A program made the translations under genes and the position numbers. From Chitinophagales bacterium (GTDB lineage Bacteria; Bacteroidota; Bacteroidia; Chitinophagales; Chitinophagaceae), in assembly GCA_025355935.1 (NCBI GenBank), contig JANXYS010000230.1:1-7849 (forward strand): 7,849 bases of DNA. Direction: 5' to 3'. The notes beneath the pieces were generated by a model. It made no database searches. It had not been told where the DNA came from and saw only the letters and a program-made list of their open reading frames with translations. This document shows positions 1 to 5,355 of the stretch, piece by piece (positions within the stretch are counted from its first letter, which is position 1; each line of letters starts with the position of its first letter).

Positions 1-803
1 TGTGCAAGCTTCTTTAAGCTCAGCATCCAGTCTTGGTTTACGGGGGGCATCGCACCATAATCATTATAACTGCTCCAATTCTTAACGTAAATGAAATCCG
101 CATTTTCAAGCGCTTCTTCCTGATTATGCGTGATGGTCGCACCCTTTGTAAATTTCTCGTCAAGATCGTATTCCGGCGGATTTGCAATCACGAAATCTGC
201 TTCTCCCCATTCATTAATCCACTGCGCAAAAGAATTTGCCACACATTGTGGAAGTGGTTTTATATGCGGTGCCCACGACAGCAAAATTTTGGGGCGGGTT
301 ATCAAATCAATTGATCTCATGCTCTCCCGAATTGTAAGAATATCCGTAAGTGACTGGAGCGGATGTAAAGTTGCGCTTTCAAGACTTATCACCGGAACCC
401 CGGCGTACTTGATAAATTGTGTGAGGATCGTTTCCGCATAATCGGCATCACGAACTTGCAACGACGGGAAAGTCCGAATACATAAAATATCAAAATAGCT
501 TCCTAACACCGGTGCGGCATCACGGATATGTTCTATCGTATTTCCATTCATAACGGCGCCTTCAGCAAATTCAAGTGCCCAACCGTCTTTGTCCACATTA
601 AAGACAATGGTTTCCATGCCGAGGTTCTTCGCGGCAACCTGCGTGCTGATCCGGGTACGCAGGCTTGGATTTAAAAATAACAGTCCAATCTTTTTATTTG
701 TGCCGATCGTAGCAGAAGAAAAAGGATTTGCTTTAAATTGAATAGCCTTTTCGACCAGACCATCAATGTCGGTTACATCATTCACAGAGACAAAATTCTT
801 CAT
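1..803 (-). CDS. argF': N-acetyl/N-succinyl-ornithine carbamoyltransferase, 3' end cut by window edge
   Basis: Transfers the carbamoyl group from carbamoyl phosphate to an N-acylated ornithine, giving N-acylcitrulline; cytosolic arginine synthesis. 267 codons are visible (start MKNFVSVNDV). Family members are about 320 residues, so roughly 50 C-terminal residues, including the HCLP motif, lie past the left edge. Visible motifs are the carbamoyl-phosphate loop SLRTR (residues 47-51, where ordinary ornithine transcarbamylases have STRTR), HPLQ (147-150), WAPH (177-180) followed by PLPQ, and KNW (241-243). These mark the acylornithine branch and not classical ArgF. The residue aligned with the acyl-specificity position (Pro90 in Bacteroides fragilis SOTCase, Glu92 in Xanthomonas AOTCase, from memory) is Ile90, so acetyl versus succinyl cannot be decided. 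The start ATG overlaps the argD stop as ATGA, implying translational coupling. Family assignment is secure; the acyl group is not. Confidence 0.93.
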   Translation of the reverse strand, partial: MKNFVSVNDVTDIDGLVEKAIQFKANPFSSATIGTNKKIGLLFLNPSLRTRISTQVAAKNLGMETIVFNVDKDGWALEFAEGAVMNGNTIEHIRDAAPVLGSYFDILCIRTFPSLQVRDADYAETILTQFIKYAGVPVISLESATLHPLQSLTDILTIRESMRSIDLITRPKILLSWAPHIKPLPQCVANSFAQWINEWGEADFVIANPPEYDLDEKFTKGATITHNQEEALENADFIYVKNWSSYNDYGAMPPVNQDWMLSLKKLA

Positions 804-1927
804 GCCGTCAATTCAGTTTTTAAAGCGGTTAAAAATAGATCGGCTTCGGCTTTTCCAATATTCAAAGCCGGAAGCAGCCTGATGACATTTGGTTTTGCTT
901 CTCCAGTAAATATCTTATGCTTAAAAAGTAGATTCTTCTTTACATCTTTAAGCTCTTCCGGTAATTCGATGCCGATCATCAGTCCGCATCCCCGAACTTC
1001 TTTAATGCTTGGAAGCTTACGAAGTTCATTTATGAGATAATCGCCAATTTCACCTGCATTACCTATAAGGTCATGCGCTTCGATTTCTTCAAGCACCGCA
1101 AGGGCTGCCGCACATGCAAGGTGATTACCGCCAAAAGTTGTTCCAAGCATGAAATGTTTTGCATGGAACTTAGGAGATATTGCAATGCCCGCTACAGGAA
1201 AGCCATTACCCATTCCTTTAGCCATGCTGTAAATATCTGCATCAACACCTGCATAATCATGAGAATAAAACTTACCAGTTCTGCCGTAACCGCATTGAAC
1301 AGAATCAGCAATGTAGACGGCATTATGTTGATCGCATTGTTGCCGAATAGCCTGCAGAAATGCGGGATCCGCAACCCTTATCCCGCCCACACCCTGTATA
1401 CCTTCAACAATAACAGAAGAAATTTCGTTTTGAATAAAGGCTTCTTTTAAAGCGTCTATGTCGTTGAGCGGAAGAAAAATAATATTACTGTTTTCATTCA
1501 CAGGGGCCACAATTGTGGGATTATCGGTAGCGGCTACTGCAAGCGAAGTTCGACCATGAAAGGACCTTTTGAAAGCAATAACTTTTTTCCTACCATTATA
1601 AAATGAAGCGAGTTTCAGAGCGTTTTCATTTGCTTCGGCGCCGGAGTTGCAGAGAAAGAGATGATAATTTTCTTTACCTGAAACCTCACCCAGTTTTGTA
1701 GCCAGTTCCTGCTGAAGCGGAATCCTGATAGAATTTGAATAAAACGAAATTTTGTGCATTTGCTCTTCAATTCTTTTTACCCAATGCGAATTGGTATGGC
1801 CGATACTTATTACTGCATGCCCTCCATATAGATCTAAGTATTTCTGGCCGGCATCATCCCAAACATACGACCCGCATGCTTTAACAATCGTTACATTATT
1901 CAGTGGATATACATCAAATAGATTCAT
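800..1927 (-). CDS. argD: Acylornithine aminotransferase (class III, PLP-dependent)
   Basis: Converts N-acylglutamate semialdehyde plus glutamate to N-acylornithine and 2-oxoglutarate. The protein is 375 residues, normal for ArgD. Visible features are NSGAEANE (94-101, PLP phosphate binding), SFHGRT (122-127), the cofactor-binding Asp208 in ADSVQCGYGRTGKF, the Schiff-base Lys237 in SMAKGMGNGFP (234-244), and TTFGGNHL (263-270). The usual Glu after that Asp (DEVQ) is Ser209 here. The start ATG follows an AAAGG stretch at suitable spacing, one of the few Shine-Dalgarno-like sites in the window. It lies 21 bp downstream of argC and overlaps the carbamoyltransferase gene by 4 bp. Because the next enzyme needs acylated ornithine, the substrate is inferred to be N-acetyl- or N-succinyl-glutamate semialdehyde. 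Related class III aminotransferases can look alike, but the operon fixes the role. Confidence 0.95.
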   Translation of the reverse strand: MNLFDVYPLNNVTIVKACGSYVWDDAGQKYLDLYGGHAVISIGHTNSHWVKRIEEQMHKISFYSNSIRIPLQQELATKLGEVSGKENYHLFLCNSGAEANENALKLASFYNGRKKVIAFKRSFHGRTSLAVAATDNPTIVAPVNENSNIIFLPLNDIDALKEAFIQNEISSVIVEGIQGVGGIRVADPAFLQAIRQQCDQHNAVYIADSVQCGYGRTGKFYSHDYAGVDADIYSMAKGMGNGFPVAGIAISPKFHAKHFMLGTTFGGNHLACAAALAVLEEIEAHDLIGNAGEIGDYLINELRKLPSIKEVRGCGLMIGIELPEELKDVKKNLLFKHKIFTGEAKPNVIRLLPALNIGKAEADLFLTALKTELTA

Positions 1928-1948
1928 TCAGATAAGCCTTTAAAAATT

Positions 1949-2962
1949 TTAAAATGCAGACGCCTTTAAATTTAAGCCGGTGGTTTCCTTAAGCCCGAAT
2001 AGAAGATTCATATTCTGAACCGCCTGGCCGCTTGCACCTTTCAGCAAATTATCAATGGCTGAATGTACAATCAGCCTCTTTCCAATCTTTTCTAATTGTA
2101 TAACGGCTTTGTTGGTATTTACAACCTGTTTAAGATGTATCGGATGAGCAGTGACTGACACGAAAGGGTGCTTAAGATAATATTCTGTATAAATGCCATA
2201 AAGCTCCTCAAGAGTTTTATCGCAATTCAGTTGTGAACTAATAAATATGCCACGTGCAAAATCACCGCGCCATGGTACAAAACTCAAATTGAAATCTGAC
2301 GGATCCTCCGGAATAAATCCGGGTTGTAGTTTGTTAAGCGTTTGATTGATCTCGCCGAGATGTTGGTGTGTTAGCGTTTTATACGCCTGTATATTATTGC
2401 TGCGCCAACTGAAATGACTCGTAGGCGAAAGTGATTGTCCAGCGCCTGTAGACCCAGTGATGCCAGTAGTATACACCTCTGTCATTAGACGGTTATTCGC
2501 AAGAGGTAATAACCCAAGCTGTATGGCGGTTGCGAAACAACCGGGATTTGCGATTGCATTAGCCGACCTGATCGCTTCCCGGTTAAGCTCAGGTAAGCCG
2601 TAAACAAAATGCCGTTTAGAAATACTGCGATCTTTTTCAAGACGGAAGTCATTGCCTATGTCAATTAGTTTCACCGACGCCGGAATTGTAACAGAGTCCA
2701 TAAACTTTTTCGCCTCTCCGTGTCCTGCGCAAAAAAACAGTACATCGATGTCCATATTATGATCGGCAACAAATTTTAAATTGATTTCGTCAACCAGGTC
2801 TGTATGTACGTCACTTATGGGAGCGCCGGCATTACTGCGGCTTTGGGCGAAAGCTATATCGACGTAAGGGTGGTTTACGAGGATACGGAGTAATTCACCG
2901 CCTGTATAGCCAGCACTGCCGATAATTCCTGCTTTTATCTTCTCCTGGGGGGCAGCTTTCAT
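1949..2962 (-). CDS. argC: N-acyl-gamma-glutamyl-phosphate reductase
   Basis: NADPH-dependent reduction of N-acylglutamyl phosphate to the semialdehyde, the third step of arginine synthesis. The protein is 337 residues, in the usual range. The N-terminal dinucleotide fold starts with GIIGSAGYTGGELLRIL (12-28). The catalytic Cys142 sits in ANPGCFAT (138-145). The STGAGQSLSP segment (171-180), HQHLGEI (199-205) and the FVPWRGDFARGI region (228-239) follow. The C-terminal DNLLKGASGQAVQNMN (304-319) is typical of the family. The start ATG overlaps the argG stop in an ATGA arrangement. About eight residues precede the Rossmann strand, slightly longer than many homologues but with no better start. 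In this operon the acyl group may be acetyl or succinyl; the enzyme sequence alone does not say. Confidence 0.96.
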   Translation of the reverse strand: MKAAPQEKIKAGIIGSAGYTGGELLRILVNHPYVDIAFAQSRSNAGAPISDVHTDLVDEINLKFVADHNMDIDVLFFCAGHGEAKKFMDSVTIPASVKLIDIGNDFRLEKDRSISKRHFVYGLPELNREAIRSANAIANPGCFATAIQLGLLPLANNRLMTEVYTTGITGSTGAGQSLSPTSHFSWRSNNIQAYKTLTHQHLGEINQTLNKLQPGFIPEDPSDFNLSFVPWRGDFARGIFISSQLNCDKTLEELYGIYTEYYLKHPFVSVTAHPIHLKQVVNTNKAVIQLEKIGKRLIVHSAIDNLLKGASGQAVQNMNLLFGLKETTGLNLKASAF

Positions 2963-4218
2963 GATGGTTTGTTTTCATTGTCAGCCTGAATAAGATGGTA
3001 TATGCCTGTTTGATTACCAAATATTTTAGAGAAACCCCGGACGTCTTCGCCCGTCCAGCCATTATTCATCTCCCCATAAGTGCCGAAACGAGAACTCATA
3101 AGATCAAACGGTGAGGATATACCGGTAACGATGAAACGATAAGGATATAACTCCACGAAAACTTCGCCCGTTACATTCTGCTGGCTATTTATAAAAAAAG
3201 CTTCTATATCGCGCATTGCCGGGTCCATAATTTGTCCCTCATGTAACCAGTTTCCGTAAAACTGCGCGAGCTGATCTTTGAGATTCAACTGCCATTTTGT
3301 TAACACATGCTTCTCAAGTGCATGGTGAGCTTTAATAATGACCATCGGGGCAGCAGCTTCAAATCCTACCCTTCCTTTAATACCAATAATTGTATCACCC
3401 ACATGAATATCGCGTCCTATTGCATACCCGCTGACAATTTCCTGCAGGTGCTGGATTGCTTTTGAAGGATGGTCAAAGCTCTGCTTATTTACCCCTATCA
3501 ATTCACCTTTCTCGAATCCCAGGGTTATGCTCTGAGGTTGTATGTCTTTTTTTAATTGGGTAGGCCATGCTTCCTCGGGCAACATGCCATTGCTGGTTAG
3601 TGTTTCTTTTCCCCCTACACTGGTGCCCCACAACCCTTTATTGATAGAGTATGCTGACTTTTCAAAATTCATGGCTACCCCTTTTTCTTTGAGATAAACA
3701 ATTTCTTCTTCACGGCTTAATTTCATATCCCTGATTGGCGTAATGATCTCAACGCCGGGAATGAGCGTATTGAAAATCATGTCGAACCTCACCTGGTCGT
3801 TACCTGCACCCGTACTTCCATGTGCTACTGCGGCTGCACCCATTTTTTTTGCATGAGCGGCGATGTTCAATGCCTGGCTCAATCTTTCAGCACTCACACT
3901 AAGCGGATAGGTGTTGTTCTTTAAAACATTTCCAAAAACCAGGAACTTTACAATGGAGTTGTAATAATCTTCAACTGCATCAATGCTTGTATGTGTCGTA
4001 ACTCCTAGCCTGTAGGCGTGGGCTTCTATATCATCCAGGTCATTCTTACTGAAACCACCGGTATTTACGATAACAGAGTGGACCTCGTATCCCCGCTCCG
4101 CGCTTAAATATTTAGCGCAAAAAGAGGTATCCAGCCCGCCACTAAAACCCAGCACAAGTATGGTACCCTTCAAAACCTTAACTTCTCTTCCTAATCTATC
4201 CGTAATATCCTTAGCCAT
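2959..4218 (-). CDS. argG: Argininosuccinate synthase
   Basis: ATP-dependent condensation of citrulline and aspartate to argininosuccinate, the penultimate step to arginine; cytosolic. The protein is 419 residues. It carries the PP-loop SGGLDTS (26-32), HGSTGAGNDQVRFD (133-146) and YSINKGLWGTSVGGKET (190-206), all hallmark ArgG segments for ATP, citrulline and aspartate binding. The first roughly 17 residues (MAKDITDRLGREVKVLK) precede the strand leading to the PP-loop and are longer than in most ArgG proteins, which usually begin a few residues before it. An in-frame TTG at 4173-4171 (codon 16), preceded by AAGG, would give a conventional N-terminus. I keep the ATG because it is the better codon and lies 8 bp after the preceding GNAT gene. 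The 3' end overlaps argC by 4 bp. Confidence 0.97.
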   Translation of the reverse strand: MAKDITDRLGREVKVLKGTILVLGFSGGLDTSFCAKYLSAERGYEVHSVIVNTGGFSKNDLDDIEAHAYRLGVTTHTSIDAVEDYYNSIVKFLVFGNVLKNNTYPLSVSAERLSQALNIAAHAKKMGAAAVAHGSTGAGNDQVRFDMIFNTLIPGVEIITPIRDMKLSREEEIVYLKEKGVAMNFEKSAYSINKGLWGTSVGGKETLTSNGMLPEEAWPTQLKKDIQPQSITLGFEKGELIGVNKQSFDHPSKAIQHLQEIVSGYAIGRDIHVGDTIIGIKGRVGFEAAAPMVIIKAHHALEKHVLTKWQLNLKDQLAQFYGNWLHEGQIMDPAMRDIEAFFINSQQNVTGEVFVELYPYRFIVTGISSPFDLMSSRFGTYGEMNNGWTGEDVRGFSKIFGNQTGIYHLIQADNENKPS

Positions 4219-4226
4219 GCTTTGTA

Positions 4227-4925
4227 TTAAAAGTTAAAAAAATAGTGAAGAAGCTTTTTCCGTCCCTCATTTTTCTGTGATCGCTTAAGGTATTTGATTA
4301 GTTTGCTTTGTTTTATCCTCATAAATCGCTCGAACGTCTTCGACTGCTTTTTAAATTCTTCCGCGGTTTCCGCAGGTTCGTAATGATCTTTAGGATCATA
4401 AAGCATAGCGGTGCACATGCAATTTTTCCTGTCTTTACTCATCAGTATATCGTAGTTCACACAACTTTTGCAACCTGCCCAAAATTGGTCATCATCCGTA
4501 AGTTCGCTGTAAGTAACGGGTTCGTAACCCAGGTCTGAATTGATTTTCATAACGGCGAGACCGGTGGTAAGACCAAAGATCTTTGCCGCCGGATATTTCT
4601 CCCGCGACAACTGAAATATTTTCTCCTTAATCTTCTTTGCAACCCCGCTTTTACGGTATGCCGGCGCTACTATTAATCCGCTATTAGCAACAAACCCATC
4701 ATGACCCCAGGCTTCGATATAACAAAACCCAACCCAATTACCATCCGGAGTAAGTGCAATTACAGCTTTCCCTTCTGCTATTTTTTGTGCAATATAATCA
4801 GATGATCTTTTGGCAATACCAGTACCGCGAGCCATAGCAGATGATTCCATCTCTGCTGTGATGGTGGTTGCATATTGTACGTCTGTGCTAATTGCCGCAC
4901 GAATAATTATGCTTAAATTTTCCAA
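4227..4925 (-). CDS. GNAT-family N-acyltransferase, candidate N-acylglutamate synthase
   Basis: First gene of the arginine operon. The 232-residue protein has a GNAT fold whose acyl-CoA pyrophosphate loop is RKSGVA (91-96, R-x-x-G-x-A), preceded by GLIVAPAY. No kinase-like domain of classical ArgA is present. After the GNAT core come four cysteines, C152-x-x-C155 and C169-x-C171, spaced like a metal site, then a Lys/Arg-rich C-terminal tail (about 192-225). I recall that the equivalent gene next to argG in Bacteroides thetaiotaomicron (BT3761) was linked by mutant fitness data to N-succinylglutamate formation, which fits this position. The role here (acetyl- or succinyl-CoA plus glutamate) is inferred from family and context. 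The start is TTG at 4925-4923: no ATG or GTG occurs in frame between the upstream stop codon and this point, and family-like sequence begins a few codons in. There is no Shine-Dalgarno sequence. It lies 8 bp from argG. Confidence 0.85.
   Translation of the reverse strand: MENLSIIIRAAISTDVQYATTITAEMESSAMARGTGIAKRSSDYIAQKIAEGKAVIALTPDGNWVGFCYIEAWGHDGFVANSGLIVAPAYRKSGVAKKIKEKIFQLSREKYPAAKIFGLTTGLAVMKINSDLGYEPVTYSELTDDDQFWAGCKSCVNYDILMSKDRKNCMCTAMLYDPKDHYEPAETAEEFKKQSKTFERFMRIKQSKLIKYLKRSQKNEGRKKLLHYFFNF
4900..4913. promoter_or_regulatory. ARG-box-like sequence inside the first codons of the operon
   Basis: The 14 bases CGAATAATTATGCT match 11 of 14 positions of the core of the ArgR operator half-pair known from E. 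coli (TGAATAATTATTCA type). They fall over codons 5-9 of the first arg gene. ArgR boxes usually occur in pairs near promoters and only one is seen here, inside AT-rich coding sequence, so chance is a real possibility. No argR gene is in the window. Confidence 0.15.
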
Positions 4926-4969
4926 TTTATTTGAAATTGAAATGATTGTAATGTTGAGAATGTTATTTG

Positions 4970-4982
4970 TGCACGGCGTGCA
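4970..4982 (-). repeat. Short perfect hairpin upstream of the GNAT start
   Basis: TGCAC-GCC-GTGCA on the minus strand: five base pairs, mostly G-C, around a three-base loop, 45 bases before the TTG start of the first arg gene. It is not followed by a T-run, so it is not an intrinsic terminator. It could be the last stem of a structured leader. Confidence 0.35.
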
Positions 4983-5020
4983 GAATGAGTCCGGGGGATT
5001 TTTTCACTGACAGGGGCATA

Positions 5021-5046
5021 TTGCTAAATGCTCGGCCTATCAGCAA
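5021..5046 (-). promoter_or_regulatory. Competing stem segments at the end of the mini-ORF
   Basis: On the minus strand TTGCT (5046-5042) can pair with AGCAA (5025-5021); its TGCT part can instead pair with the nearer AGCA (5032-5029). The two pairings exclude each other. The shared segment lies across the last codons and stop of the mini-ORF, so a ribosome on that mini-ORF would block it. This resembles attenuator logic, but the stems are only 4-5 bp and no T-run terminator follows, so the reading is speculative. Confidence 0.25.
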
Positions 5047-5072
5047 CCACGTCGGCTTTGAGGGAGCGCCAT
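5040..5072 (-). CDS. Candidate arginine leader peptide (10 codons)
   Basis: An ATG-initiated mini-ORF encodes MALPQSRRGC and stops at TGA, about 115 bases before the first arg gene and downstream of the promoter-like hexamers. It contains two adjacent Arg codons (CGA, CGT at 5054-5049), the arrangement expected of a peptide that reports charged tRNA-Arg, comparable in scale to the two Trp codons of the trp leader. It ends inside the competing stem segments at 5021-5046. Against it: no Shine-Dalgarno sequence precedes the ATG, ten-codon frames arise easily by chance, and I know no characterised arginine leader of this kind in Bacteroidota. Real expression is unproven. Confidence 0.25.
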   Translation of the reverse strand: MALPQSRRGC

Positions 5073-5116
5073 GGGGCACGGGAGAAATGTGTAATATGTA
5101 TTAAACTTGTTCAACT

Positions 5117-5144
5117 ATTGTAGTTTATATAAGAACAGGTGCAA
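5117..5144 (-). promoter_or_regulatory. Putative promoter of the arg operon
   Basis: On the minus strand TTGCAC (5144-5139) is followed after 16 bases by TACAAT (5122-5117), a fair match to sigma-70-type -35/-10 hexamers. The TTTTTG run that includes the upstream element, with the TA-containing downstream element 19 bases further on, also partly fits the Bacteroidota TTTG/TAnnTTTG pattern, although the latter is incomplete. Transcription would begin near 5110, ahead of the mini-ORF and the GC-richer leader. It is the best such pair I found between the GH3 and GNAT genes. Confidence 0.35.
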
Positions 5145-5160
5145 AAATAACAATATAATC

Positions 5161-5179
5161 GATAATCATGCCGATTATC
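5161..5179. promoter_or_regulatory. Perfect 19-bp palindrome, possible operator
   Basis: GATAATC-ATGCC-GATTATC: 7-bp perfect arms around a 5-base spacer, about 17 bases upstream of the putative -35 element of the arg operon. Size and dyad symmetry are typical of a dimeric transcription factor site. It does not resemble the known ARG box. A second perfect repeat, TATTAA/TTAATA with a 7-base spacer (5180-5198), abuts it, though that one is AT-only and less informative. Confidence 0.4.
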
Positions 5180-5355
5180 TATTAATTTTTTCTTAATATA
5201 AATTCCGGTCGTTCATTACAAACCTAATTCACTGAGTATCTATAAATCTCAGCGTATATTTTCTGTAGTGGAATCAGTTCCAACAATCTTTTATGACGAA
5301 TTTTTTTGCTCGTGAAATTGTGTGCGAACTTCCGTTAAATCAAGAACAGCAAATC

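Larger units (their letters stand above)
4926..5355. other. 430-bp gene-free region, putative control region of the arg operon
   Basis: No protein of recognisable family is encoded here on either strand. The part nearest the GH3 gene (5180-5355) is AT-rich, with a few short inverted repeats (5232-5252 with 5-bp arms CTGAG/CTCAG; 5269-5282 with arms TGGAA/TTCCA) but no GC stem plus T-run that would be a convincing terminator. The middle (5117-5198) carries a promoter-like hexamer pair and two adjacent perfect inverted repeats. The part from about 4970 to 5095 is clearly richer in G and C than its surroundings, and holds a ten-codon mini-ORF and short stems. The last 45 bases before the GNAT start are AT-rich and look unstructured. 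Its length, in an operon whose genes otherwise touch, suggests that the arg transcript starts here with an untranslated leader of over 150 bases. Confidence 0.6.

Noticed and set aside
33..441. Overlapping open frames on the plus strand
   Set aside because: They lie antisense to the carbamoyltransferase gene, which has clear family motifs; their translations show no recognisable domain.
1073..1450. A 125-codon plus-strand open frame
   Set aside because: Antisense to the conserved core of argD; the Cys-rich translation resembles no family and is explained by the complementary codons.
4980..5095. Known riboswitch class (SAM, cobalamin, TPP, glycine) in the GC-richer leader
   Set aside because: I compared both strands by eye with the conserved cores I know and found none; a covariance-model search would settle it.
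5232..5282. Intrinsic terminator for the GH3 gene
   Set aside because: The inverted repeats here have only 5-bp arms and no following T-run on the minus strand.
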